From: Pseudomonas syringae pv. cilantro
Lineage (GTDB): Bacteria > Pseudomonadota > Gammaproteobacteria > Pseudomonadales > Pseudomonadaceae
Direction of reading: 5' to 3'
Length of the DNA: 64,000 bases
Assembly: GCF_001293775.1 (NCBI RefSeq)
Contig: NZ_LGLN01000099.1
Location: 1 to 64,000 of the forward strand
Position 1 is the stretch's first letter; each line of letters starts with the position of its first letter. Both the position numbers and the translations under genes were made by a program. This document shows, in pieces, positions 52,518-59,993 of the stretch. The notes beneath the pieces were generated by a model. It was not told the origin of the DNA, did not search any database, and saw only the letters and a list, made by a program, of their open reading frames with translations.

Positions 52518-52727
52518 ATGAACGGTGAAGGCATGGCCACAAACGTAAGACTGACGACAGCCGAACAGGAGGCTATTCGTCAAAAAGCTATAGAATTCAA
52601 TAAGTTACTGATAAAGCAGGGAAAGCAACCGCTTCGTGATAGCGAACTGGTGCATAAAATCCTAGAAATATCAGTACCTTGCGCAAGGCTCACAGAGAGC
52701 GGAGACGTAATAATCGAGTGCAAGTGA
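52518..52727 (+). CDS. Small ribbon-helix-helix-like DNA-binding protein
   Basis: Sixty-nine residues from ATG 52518, which has GGAGG 7 bases before it. The sequence ATNVRLTTAEQEAIRQKAIE, with a short beta strand (NVRLT) followed by two helices (AEQEAIRQKAIEFNKLLIK and LRDSELVHKILEIS), resembles Arc/MetJ/CopG-type repressors. Transcribed away from the replication initiator across a repeat-rich region, it may control phage replication or lysogeny. The fold is my reading, not a match to a named family. Confidence 0.6.
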   Translation: MNGEGMATNVRLTTAEQEAIRQKAIEFNKLLIKQGKQPLRDSELVHKILEISVPCARLTESGDVIIECK

Positions 52728-52737
52728 TCTGATGAAT

Positions 52738-52780
52738 TGCGGAGAACCGCATGAAAGTGGGGGTGTAACAGCACCCCCAC
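52738..52780. other. Tandem hairpins, possible packaging or origin signal
   Basis: TGCGG-AGAA-CCGCA (52738-52751) is followed after 5 bases by a perfect 9-bp stem GTGGGGGTG/CACCCCCAC with a 6-base loop (52757-52780). No T-tract follows, so it does not look like a terminator. Filamentous phage packaging signals and origins are hairpins in this kind of intergenic place. Confidence 0.5.
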
Positions 52781-52811
52781 CCGGCCGGCTGGAAAACGAC
52801 AGGGAAAGAAC

Positions 52812-52994
52812 ATGCGAGCAGAACGCGATCAGGACGACATAAGAGCAGCTCAGAAGCCACGAGAACGCCGTCTGGCATACGAAATAGCGATAGGTATCAT
52901 AATCGGCGGACTGACGCTGGCAGCGATACAGGCGCTAATAGGCCTAATTGCATGGCAAATCTATCTACACGACATGAAAATCATTCTTCGGTAG
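52812..52994 (+). CDS. Small phage inner-membrane protein
   Basis: Sixty residues with a charged N-terminus (MRAERDQDDIRAAQKPRERR) and one long hydrophobic segment (EIAIGIIIGGLTLAAIQALI through GLIAWQIYL). GGGAAAG lies before the ATG. Not recognised. Such small membrane proteins of inoviruses include coat proteins and superinfection-exclusion factors; nothing here decides between them. Confidence 0.6.
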   Translation: MRAERDQDDIRAAQKPRERRLAYEIAIGIIIGGLTLAAIQALIGLIAWQIYLHDMKIILR

Positions 52995-52999
52995 AAACA

Positions 53000-53150
53000 G
53001 AGTCAGCCTGGTTGATGGATAGAAGCTCTACGCCTTCGCTACGAACAGGGGCTAGCCCCTGAAGCCCCAAGGTGCTGCAAGGAAATTGCCTACGGGACCC
53101 GACAACCGGATGCGCTGTGGGCTGTGGGTCCGTTGCGGTAAAGCTTAGTG
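53000..53150. other. Hairpin-rich non-coding segment, candidate phage origin
   Basis: Contains a perfect 16-bp palindrome CAGGGGCTAGCCCCTG (53046-53061), and GGACCC (53095-53100) complementary to GGGTCC (53126-53131). It is G+C-rich compared with the surrounding phage genes and no gene crosses it. These are features of inovirus intergenic regions that hold the plus and minus origins. The nick site was not identified. Confidence 0.5.
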
Positions 53151-53151
53151 A

Positions 53152-53286
53152 TCAGTGTGAAGGTGGCTCCGGCCTATCGCGATCAAGAGCATACCCGATG
53201 GCGAACAAACTGACGTAAGCAACAAGCGCAAAAAGCAGTCCGCCGATAAAAACATACCGCATCACATCAAGCAAAAATTCGAACAT
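53152..53286 (-). CDS. Short membrane protein of the phage right end
   Basis: Forty-four codons with a strong GGAGG 8 bases before ATG 53286. The product starts MFEFLLDVMRYVFIGG and continues LLFALVAYVSLFAIGYALD before a short polar tail (RDRPEPPSH). It thus has one membrane helix, like pVII/pIX-size coat proteins. It follows the 86-residue gene by 17 bases and is probably co-transcribed with it. Short length makes it easy to miss; function unknown. Confidence 0.6.
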   Translation of the reverse strand: MFEFLLDVMRYVFIGGLLFALVAYVSLFAIGYALDRDRPEPPSH

Positions 53287-53303
53287 TTCAATACCTCCTT
53301 GGA

Positions 53304-53564
53304 TCAATTATCCGGAAAATCAAGTTGACCTGTGTGATCAAGCAGCAAAGCTGCGGCAGATCGTGCGCCCTGAATGGTTCGTAAAGCAAGCTCAAGCCGT
53401 CGACGTAAAGCAGCGTTTTGGCTATGAAGATCAACAATCTGAGCGCGTAAATCTGCATGACGCTCTGCTGCGTAAACGTAAGCCTTTGAACCAGTAGAGG
53501 CACCAGTGGCGAGCTTGAGAGAGTCAACGAATTCGGGATCTGCATCAAGGATCTTAACTAGCAT
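53304..53564 (-). CDS. Hypothetical protein controlled by the GGTACC array
   Basis: Not recognised. The 86-residue product begins MLVKILDADPEFVDSLKLAT and has a heptad-like helix (RHADLRAQIVDLHSQNAALR and following RRLELAL), likely a coiled coil. No membrane segment. A GGTACC dyad lies 2 bases before its ATG and further copies extend upstream, so binding there would block the ribosome site or promoter. It heads a two-gene unit with the 44-residue membrane protein. Confidence 0.6.
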   Translation of the reverse strand: MLVKILDADPEFVDSLKLATGASTGSKAYVYAAERHADLRAQIVDLHSQNAALRRRLELALRTIQGARSAAALLLDHTGQLDFPDN

Positions 53565-53566
53565 TT

Positions 53567-53789
53567 GGTACCACTCCAGCTAACCAGGCGAAGCACCTGA
53601 ACGAGTTAATGGTACCATAACTGCTCGATAGAGCAAGTGATTTGGTACCAAAACAGAAGCCGGCACCGGCACCTGGACGACTGAAATGGTACCGCCACGC
53701 ATAATTGACGTTATGGATAAATCCGGCACCGGGGCTATGCAATTTTCCCGGTACCAGATTCTGCTCGATCGAGCGACAAGTACCATAAC
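53567..53789. repeat. Array of TGGTACCA-like dyads (operator array)
   Basis: GGTACC begins at 53567, 53611, 53644, 53688 and 53750, with a sixth half-site AGTACC at 53780. Spacings are 44, 33, 44 and 62 bp. The best copies are longer palindromes, TTTGGTACCAAA and ATGGTACCAT. Between them lie other dyads: TGCTC-GATA-GAGCA (near 53622), GCCGGCACCGGC (53659-53670) and CTCGATCGAG (near 53764). TACCATAAC recurs next to the CTCGAT dyad at both ends in reversed order. Confidence 0.65.
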
Positions 53790-53794
53790 GTCCT

Positions 53795-53818
53795 CACATT
53801 ATGTGTATTAAGATAATA
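53795..53818. other. Degenerate dif-like site, probable right prophage junction
   Basis: The plus strand CACATTATGTGTATTAAGAT (53795 on) agrees with dif at 17 of 24 positions in one orientation and less well in the direct-repeat orientation expected for integration; dif is nearly palindromic, so both alignments share bases. It is consistent with the half-degenerate attP arm of XerCD-using phages. The boundary is provisional. Confidence 0.45.
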
Positions 53819-53881
53819 CCGATCCTGGCCGTGCCCCAGCCACATTTCAACTGACGCACCTGCCATGACAACACCTCTGAC

Positions 53882-54310
53882 TCAGACCTGGGCAAAGCCG
53901 CCGTCCACAAACATTTACTGCCTGTCATGAAGCTGCTCTCATCCAAAGCCAGAAATAACGCTGCTGCGGCGACTTCCTCTGATGGCCGCGGTCGTAGAGC
54001 CGATCAGGATTATCGAGCCGCCGCAGCGCATCAGTGGCAGCGCTTTTTGTACGATAAACAGCGTGCCTTTCACGTCGACACCAAAGTTACGATCAAACGA
54101 CTCCTCAGCAGCCGAGCCGAGCGGCTGGAAATCCCCCAAGCCTGTGTTGGCGAACAGAATATTGATTCGGCCTTTGGCAGCTTGGATTTGGGTATAGATA
54201 CGATCCAGATCTTCCAGTTTCGAAATATCACCCTGAATCGCCAGCGCTTGCCAAGCCAATACCGGTGGCTCCGCCAGTGATCACTGCAATTTACCGTTGG
54301 GCCTACTCAT
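53882..54310 (-). pseudogene. Shattered short-chain dehydrogenase/reductase gene
   Basis: Three separated pieces of one SDR. The N-terminus MSRPNGK is followed, after an apparent one-base loss, by the Rossmann motif VITGGATGIGLA. Then, after missing residues, comes ALAIQGDISKLEDLDRIYTQ through SIILIGSTTAA (the NAG-equivalent here is FANTG). Finally, after another gap, the C-terminus MFVDGGFAQV ends at TGA 53882. The catalytic Tyr-x3-Lys part is absent. An intact gene would code for about 250 residues. Its decay lies beside the prophage end. Confidence 0.8.
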
Positions 54311-54974
54311 AGTCGTTTCTCGAAAAACTTGAGGCGCAACTGATCGCTGTTTTGTCGGTCCGCAAGCAATGCTATCGTTGGCAGGGTCTGCCCCCTGCTA
54401 TCTATTTTTTTAGACACACATACATAACTCAACTAAAGAGACATTTAGTTGAGTTAATATCAAACCTCCTGGATTCTGCATTTTACTCCGTTGGACATCT
54501 ACACATGCCCGTCATGGCGTAACCTTCACAGGGTAAACACTTATTCGCTTTATCCTCATCAGCGCCAATCCTCTTAGAACTACGAACAGCCCTACGCTTG
54601 TTATACGCCCGCTCGGCGCCAATAACCTCTCACGCTTTAAGCGTGTGGGCTTAGCACGCCAAACCTGAACCTATGCTGTCTATCGATGATGAGTCAGATG
54701 AAATGACACCGCCCTATTGAAAATATTACCTGGCGCGACACCCGTATTGTCATAACTCTATTGCTCACCCTGCCCTATGAGTTCAGGCGAAGAAACGACA
54801 CACGAAAGCAACGTTATCTGAACATATTTTTTATATTCAGCTCATTACCTTGAGCGCCTTGAACGTTGTCGCGATCTTCTCGGCATTCATGAATTTGAAA
54901 ACACAGACAGCTGTTATTCAGGGATATGCGCTCTTTATATATCCCGGCATGAAAACAAAACGGGACCTACCGAC
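54311..54974. other. Non-coding region before the arn operon
   Basis: No convincing gene in 664 bases. It contains a long inverted repeat (54425-54456), the dyad CACGCTTTAAGCGTG (54631-54645) and an A+T-rich stretch from about 54780 that probably holds the arn promoter. A PmrA/PhoP-type box could not be identified with confidence. Confidence 0.5.
54425..54456. repeat. Perfect 13-bp inverted repeat
   Basis: TAACTCAACTAAA and its complement TTTAGTTGAGTTA are separated by GAGACA. There is no T-tract beyond the dyad itself. It could be an operator, a bidirectional terminator for the former SDR gene, or the remains of a mobile element end. Confidence 0.7.
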
Positions 54975-56123
54975 ATGAGCGAAGCTTTTCTGGCTTTTTC
55001 ACGCCCTTCCATGGGCGATGAAGAAATTGCCGCGGTCACTCGCGTGCTGCGCTCCGGCTGGATCACCACCGGGCCTGAATGTCAGAAACTGGAAGAACAA
55101 TTCGCTGAACGGGTGGGTGCCCGGCATGCTGTTGCGCTGTCTTCGGCCACCGGAGCGATGCATGTCGCGCTGCTTGCGCTCGGTATCGGCCCCGGTGATG
55201 AGGTGATTACGCCGTCGCAAACCTGGGTCTCGACGGCAAACATGATCTGTCTGCTGGGCGCCACGCCTGTATTTGTCGATGTCGACCGCGACACACTGAT
55301 GACCAGCGCAGCGCAGATCGAACACGCCATAACCCCGCGTACCAAAGCTATCGTTCCGGTTCATTACGCGGGCGCGGCGTTTGATCTTGATCCGCTTTAT
55401 ACGCTGGCCGAGCGATACGGAATTGCGGTGATTGAGGACGCCGCACACGCCATCGGCACCGCTTACAAGGGCCGTCCGATCGGCAGCCATGGCACGGCAA
55501 TTTTCTCGTTTCACGCGATCAAGAACATGACTTGTGCCGAAGGCGCAATGTTGGTAACCCACGACCCACAATTGGCAGATCGCGTTCGGCAGCTGAAATT
55601 TCACGGTTTGGGTGTCGATGCGTACGACCGCCTGACACTGGGCAGAAAACCTCAGGCTGAAGTTGTCGAGCCTGGCTTCAAATACAACCTGGCAGATCTC
55701 AATGCCAGTATTGCCCGGGTGCAGTTGCAACGTCTGGATGCATTCAACGCCAAACGCCAGATGCTTGCCCGACATTACCTTCAGCGTCTCGCCGAGAGCG
55801 CTGTTCTGCCCCTCGCCCTGCCCCGTTACGCGCAACAACACGCCTGGCACTTGTTCATTTTGCGCATTGATTCCGAGCGCTGCGGGCTGGATCGTGATGC
55901 GTTCATGAAAGCCTTGCAGGGGCGAAACATCGGCACCGGCATCCATTTCATAGCAACGCACCTGCACAGCTACTACCGCAAGCGATTTCCGGATGTTCGT
56001 TTACTTGATACCGAATGGAATTCGTCGCGGCTTTGCTCCATTCCGCTGTTCCCCGACATGACCCTCGACGACGTCGAGCGGGTGGTCAGTGCCATTGAAT
56101 CCATTCTGGAAACCCGCCAGTGA
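54975..56123 (+). CDS. arnB: UDP-4-amino-4-deoxy-L-arabinose aminotransferase
   Basis: DegT/DnrJ/EryC1-family PLP aminotransferase of 382 residues. It converts UDP-4-keto-pentose to UDP-L-Ara4N, the third sugar-nucleotide step of lipid A modification. Visible: LRSGWITTGPECQKLEEQFA, LSSATGAMHVALLALGIGPG, VIEDAAHAIGT and the PLP lysine in FSFHAIKNMTCAEGAML. It is the first gene of the overlapping arn operon; its stop overlaps the arnC GTG. Confidence 0.95.
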   Translation: MSEAFLAFSRPSMGDEEIAAVTRVLRSGWITTGPECQKLEEQFAERVGARHAVALSSATGAMHVALLALGIGPGDEVITPSQTWVSTANMICLLGATPVFVDVDRDTLMTSAAQIEHAITPRTKAIVPVHYAGAAFDLDPLYTLAERYGIAVIEDAAHAIGTAYKGRPIGSHGTAIFSFHAIKNMTCAEGAMLVTHDPQLADRVRQLKFHGLGVDAYDRLTLGRKPQAEVVEPGFKYNLADLNASIARVQLQRLDAFNAKRQMLARHYLQRLAESAVLPLALPRYAQQHAWHLFILRIDSERCGLDRDAFMKALQGRNIGTGIHFIATHLHSYYRKRFPDVRLLDTEWNSSRLCSIPLFPDMTLDDVERVVSAIESILETRQ

Positions 56124-57124
56124 AACCTTACCCAATCAACTGTGTGTCGGTCGTCATTCCGGTCTACAACGAGCAGCACAGTTTGCCGGAGCTGCTGCGA
56201 CGGACCGAAGCGGCTTGCGCACAACTGAGTTACGCGCACGAAATCGTCCTGGTGGATGACGGCAGCCGTGACGACTCGGCGGAGATTCTGCAGCACGCAG
56301 CCGAGCGGAGCGGCAGCCCTTTTGTTGCGGTGATCCTGAACCGCAACTACGGCCAGCACGCCGCGATCATGGCCGGGTTCGAGCAATGCAGCGGTGACGT
56401 GGTGATCACCCTCGACGCTGACCTGCAAAATCCTCCCGAGGAAATTCCCCGTCTGGTAGCGCTTGCCGAGCAAGGATATGACGTTGTCGGCACTGTGCGC
56501 AGCAATCGGCAGGACTCCGCCTGGCGGCGCTGGCCATCGAAACTCATCAATCTGGCCGTGCAGCGCTCTACCGGCGTGGCCATGAACGATTACGGCTGCA
56601 TGCTCAGGGCCTACCGCCGAACGATCGTCGACGCGATGCTGGCCTGCCGGGAGCGCAGCACTTTCATTCCGATTCTAGCCAACAGCTTCGCGCGGCATAC
56701 GACCGAAGTGTTGGTCGAGCATGCAGAACGTGAGCACGGCGACTCTAAATACAGCCCGATGCGGCTAGTCAATCTAATGTTTGACCTGATCACCTGCATG
56801 ACCACCACGCCTCTGCGCTTGCTGAGCATTATCGGTTTCAGCATGGCGCTCCTGGGTGGCTTGTTTGCCGTCTTGCTGATCGTCCTGCGGCTGATGTTCG
56901 GGGCAACCTGGGCCGGTGACGGCACCTTCGTGCTGTTCGCCGTGCTGTTTGTCTTCACTGGCGGGCAATTCATCGGCATGGGTTTGCTGGGCGAATACCT
57001 CGGCCGGATGTACAGCGATGTCCGTGCGCGTCCGCGTTTTTTCATCGAGAAAGTCGTGCGCAGTTCGTCCGTGACTGCCACCGACAGCGTTGTAACTCCC
57101 CATATGAACAGGGTTGCGCCATGA
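56120..57124 (+). CDS. arnC: Undecaprenyl-phosphate Ara4-formyl-N transferase
   Basis: GT2 glycosyltransferase of 334 residues. It transfers Ara4FN from UDP to undecaprenyl phosphate at the inner membrane. N-terminal VSVVIPVYNEQHSLPELLRR, IVLVDDGSRDDS and ITLDADLQNPPEEIP (acidic metal motif), then two C-terminal membrane helices (FSMALLGGLFAVLLIVLRLM, FVLFAVLFVFTGGQFIGMGL). GTG 56120 is the start, overlapping the arnB stop; the stop overlaps arnA. Confidence 0.95.
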   Translation: MKPYPINCVSVVIPVYNEQHSLPELLRRTEAACAQLSYAHEIVLVDDGSRDDSAEILQHAAERSGSPFVAVILNRNYGQHAAIMAGFEQCSGDVVITLDADLQNPPEEIPRLVALAEQGYDVVGTVRSNRQDSAWRRWPSKLINLAVQRSTGVAMNDYGCMLRAYRRTIVDAMLACRERSTFIPILANSFARHTTEVLVEHAEREHGDSKYSPMRLVNLMFDLITCMTTTPLRLLSIIGFSMALLGGLFAVLLIVLRLMFGATWAGDGTFVLFAVLFVFTGGQFIGMGLLGEYLGRMYSDVRARPRFFIEKVVRSSSVTATDSVVTPHMNRVAP

Positions 57125-59112
57125 GCACTAAAGTGGTCGTTTTTGCTTATCACGATATTGGTTGCGTCGGTCTGCAAGCATTGCTGGACGCGGATTACGA
57201 AATCGCCGCGGTAATCACGCATGTCGACGACCCAGAGGAAAAAACCTTCTTTGGCTCGGTGGCGCAACTGTGTGCCCGGCATGATATTCCAGTGCATGCA
57301 CCCGAAGACCCCAACCACCCGCTGTGGATAGATCGTGTCAGTAAACTGGCCCCGGACTTCATCTTTTCCTTCTATTACCGCGCGCTTCTAAGTGAACCCC
57401 TACTGGCCTGCGCAAAAAGAGGCGCGTTCAATCTGCATGGCTCGCTGTTGCCGCGCTATCGCGGTCGGGCACCGGTCAACTGGGTGCTGGTCAACGGTGA
57501 AACCGAAACCGGCGTGACCTTGCACAAGATGGTCAAATGCGCCGACGCGGGTCCCGTTTTCGCTCAGCAACGAATCTCGATCAGCGCCACTGACACTGCC
57601 TTGACGCTTCACGGCAAGTTGCGTGAAGCCGCCATCGCGCTGCTTTCGGACGCCTTGCCTTTACTCGCTCGGGATCAGCTTTCAGGCACGCCTCAGGACG
57701 AGTCTCTGGCAACCTGTTTCGGCCGCCGCACTCCGGCTGACGGCTTGATCGACTGGTCACTTCCGGCGGCTCGCCTGTACGACCTGATTCGCGCGGTCAC
57801 ACAGCCCTACCCCGGCGCGTTTTGCCCGGTGGGCGAACACAAGCTGCTCATCTGGGCCGCCCGTGTCGAGCCGTCAAATAACGGTGTCGCGCCGGGCACG
57901 GTCATCAGCCACAACCCTTTACGCATCGCGTGTGGTGAAGGTGCGCTGATCATCCGTGCCGGACAACGCGGCGATGAAGGCTTGTACCTCAGCGGCACGC
58001 AACTGGCCCGCGAGTTCGGCCTGGTACAAGGTTCACAGTTGCGCGACGCGAAGAAGCAGCGCCCGGTTCGGCGTACGCGTGTGTTGATCCTGGGCGTCAA
58101 CGGCTTCATCGGCAATCATTTGTCGGAACGGCTGTTGCAGGACGACCGTTACGAAATCTACGGTATGGATATCGGCTCGGACGCCATAGAGCGCTTGCGC
58201 GCCAAGCCGAACTTTCACTTCATCGAAGGCGACATCAGCATCCATACCGAGTGGATCGAATACCACATCAAGAAATGCGACGTGGTTCTGCCGCTGGTGG
58301 CGATCGCGACACCCATTGAATACACCCGCAATCCCCTTCGCGTATTCGAGCTGGATTTTGAAGAGAACCTGAAAATCGTTCGCTACTGCGTTAAATACAA
58401 CAAGCGCGTGATCTTCCCGTCGACGTCCGAAGTGTATGGCATGTGCCAGGACGCAAGCTTTAACGAAGACACTTCGAACCTGGTGGTCGGCCCGATCAAC
58501 AAACAGCGCTGGATCTATTCGGTTTCCAAGCAGTTGCTGGACCGCGTGATCTGGGCGTATGGGCAGAAAGGCCTGCAATTCACCCTGTTTCGGCCGTTCA
58601 ACTGGATGGGCCCGCGTCTGGACCGGCTGGATTCTGCACGCATCGGCAGTTCCCGGGCGATCACCCAATTGATTCTGCATCTGGTAGAAGGCACACCGAT
58701 TCGACTGGTGGACGGCGGTGCCCAAAAGCGCTGTTTCACCGATGTAGCCGACGGTATCGAGGCACTGGCGCGAATCATTGAAAATCGCGATGGGCGCTGC
58801 AATGGCCAGATTATCAACATCGGAAATCCGGACAATGAAGCCAGCATTCGCCAATTGGGTGAGGAGTTGCTGCGTCAGTTCGAAGCCCATCCGCTGCGCA
58901 ACAACTTCCCTCCCTTTGCCGGCTTTCGTGACGTCGAAAGTCAGTCGTTCTACGGCAAGGGCTATCAGGACGTCAGCCACCGCAAACCAGGCATCGATAA
59001 TGCGCGTCAGTTGATTGGCTGGGCCCCGGGCATTGCGCTGAGCGAAACCATCGGCAAAACGCTGGATTTCTTCCTCCGGGAAGCCATGGCTGAAAAAGCG
59101 GACCAGTGCTGA
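57121..59112 (+). CDS. arnA: Bifunctional formyltransferase / UDP-glucuronate decarboxylase
   Basis: Fusion enzyme of 663 residues. The N-terminal half (about 1-305) is a 10-formyl-THF-dependent formyltransferase with FNLHGSLLPRYRGRAPVNW and the acidic residue in KMVKCADAGPV. The C-terminal half (about 318-663) is an NAD-dependent oxidative decarboxylase with LILGVNGFIGNHLSE, VIFPSTSEVYGMC and the Tyr-x3-Lys pair in WIYSVSKQLLDR. Both steps serve UDP-Ara4FN synthesis. ATGA overlap with arnC; TGATG with arnD. Confidence 0.95.
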   Translation: MSTKVVVFAYHDIGCVGLQALLDADYEIAAVITHVDDPEEKTFFGSVAQLCARHDIPVHAPEDPNHPLWIDRVSKLAPDFIFSFYYRALLSEPLLACAKRGAFNLHGSLLPRYRGRAPVNWVLVNGETETGVTLHKMVKCADAGPVFAQQRISISATDTALTLHGKLREAAIALLSDALPLLARDQLSGTPQDESLATCFGRRTPADGLIDWSLPAARLYDLIRAVTQPYPGAFCPVGEHKLLIWAARVEPSNNGVAPGTVISHNPLRIACGEGALIIRAGQRGDEGLYLSGTQLAREFGLVQGSQLRDAKKQRPVRRTRVLILGVNGFIGNHLSERLLQDDRYEIYGMDIGSDAIERLRAKPNFHFIEGDISIHTEWIEYHIKKCDVVLPLVAIATPIEYTRNPLRVFELDFEENLKIVRYCVKYNKRVIFPSTSEVYGMCQDASFNEDTSNLVVGPINKQRWIYSVSKQLLDRVIWAYGQKGLQFTLFRPFNWMGPRLDRLDSARIGSSRAITQLILHLVEGTPIRLVDGGAQKRCFTDVADGIEALARIIENRDGRCNGQIINIGNPDNEASIRQLGEELLRQFEAHPLRNNFPPFAGFRDVESQSFYGKGYQDVSHRKPGIDNARQLIGWAPGIALSETIGKTLDFFLREAMAEKADQC

Positions 59113-59993
59113 TGCATGCGGGCCTGAGAATCGATGTCGACACCTATCGCGGCACCCGGGACGGCGTGCCAAGGTTGTTGGACATGCTCGACGAAGCGCA
59201 GGTCAAGGCGACTTTCTTTTTCAGCGTCGGCCCCGACAACATGGGCCGTCATCTATGGCGCCTCGCGCGCCCCCGGTTTTTCTGGAAGATGCTCAGGTCG
59301 CGCGCGGCCAGTTTGTATGGCTGGGACATTTTGCTGGCGGGCACTGCCTGGCCAGGCAAGCCGATTGGTCGTGATCTGGGGCCACTGATACGCCGAGCAC
59401 GCGATGCCGGGCACGAGATCGGGCTGCATGCCTGGGATCATTACCGCTGGCAAGCCAACGCCGGGCGCTGGAACGACGCACAGCTGAGCGAACAGCTACG
59501 CCTCGGTCTGGACTGCCTGAGCACTATTCTGGATGGCCCGGTCACCTGCTCCGCTGCTGCAGGCTGGCGCGCCGATGAGCATGTCGTGCGCGCCAAACAG
59601 CCTTTCAACCTGCGTTACAACAGTGACTGTCGAGGCACTTCGCTGTTCCGGCCGCTACTGGCAGATGGCAGCTTGGGCACGCCGCAGATTCCGGTGGATC
59701 TGCCAACCTTCGACGAAGTCACCGGGCCACACCTCAGGGCGGAAGCTTTCACCGACTTCATCCTGACGCGTTTCGCTGCGCAGAACCTCAATATCTACAC
59801 CATCCATGCCGAGGTCGAAGGCATCGTCATGGCCGACGCGTTCAGGCGGTTGTTAGAGCAGGCCAATGCCCGAGGTATTCATTTCAATCCGTTGGGCAAT
59901 TTGCTGCCTGAATCCATCGAGCAACTGCCTGCCGGACAGATTATTCGTGGCACCATCGCCGGTCGCGAGGGCTGGCTGGGCGTGCAGCGATGA
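59112..59993 (+). CDS. arnD: 4-deoxy-4-formamido-arabinose-phosphoundecaprenol deformylase
   Basis: NodB-like polysaccharide deacetylase of 293 residues that removes the formyl group from the lipid-linked sugar. Evidence: LRIDVDTYRGTRDGVPRLLD (catalytic Asp), ATFFFSVGPDNMGRHLWRL and EIGLHAWDHYRWQ (metal-binding His). ATG 59112 overlaps the arnA stop; GTG 59106 is an alternative that would add two residues. Confidence 0.93.
   Translation: MHAGLRIDVDTYRGTRDGVPRLLDMLDEAQVKATFFFSVGPDNMGRHLWRLARPRFFWKMLRSRAASLYGWDILLAGTAWPGKPIGRDLGPLIRRARDAGHEIGLHAWDHYRWQANAGRWNDAQLSEQLRLGLDCLSTILDGPVTCSAAAGWRADEHVVRAKQPFNLRYNSDCRGTSLFRPLLADGSLGTPQIPVDLPTFDEVTGPHLRAEAFTDFILTRFAAQNLNIYTIHAEVEGIVMADAFRRLLEQANARGIHFNPLGNLLPESIEQLPAGQIIRGTIAGREGWLGVQR

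Larger units (their letters stand above)
46697..53818. mobile_element. Filamentous phage (inovirus) prophage integrated at dif
   Basis: About 7.1 kb, visibly richer in A+T than the flanking DNA. The gene set and order are those of Pf1-like inoviruses: replication initiator, ssDNA-binding protein, small coat proteins, major coat protein, pIII-like, pVI-like and Zot/pI, all on the minus strand. There is no integrase or transposase, which fits XerCD-mediated insertion at the adjacent dif. The right limit is set at a degenerate dif-like sequence and is less certain than the left. All core functions except an outer-membrane secretin are present; several inoviruses borrow the host's secretin. Confidence 0.85.

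Noticed and set aside
46697..54310. Transposase, integrase or CRISPR array near the prophage and SDR wreck
   Set aside because: None found on either strand; insertion is explained by dif and the host XerCD system, and the repeats at 53567-53789 lack the regular unit and spacer lengths of CRISPR.
54780..54974. PmrA or PhoP box before arnB
   Set aside because: The region is A+T-rich but no convincing pair of half-sites with correct spacing was seen.
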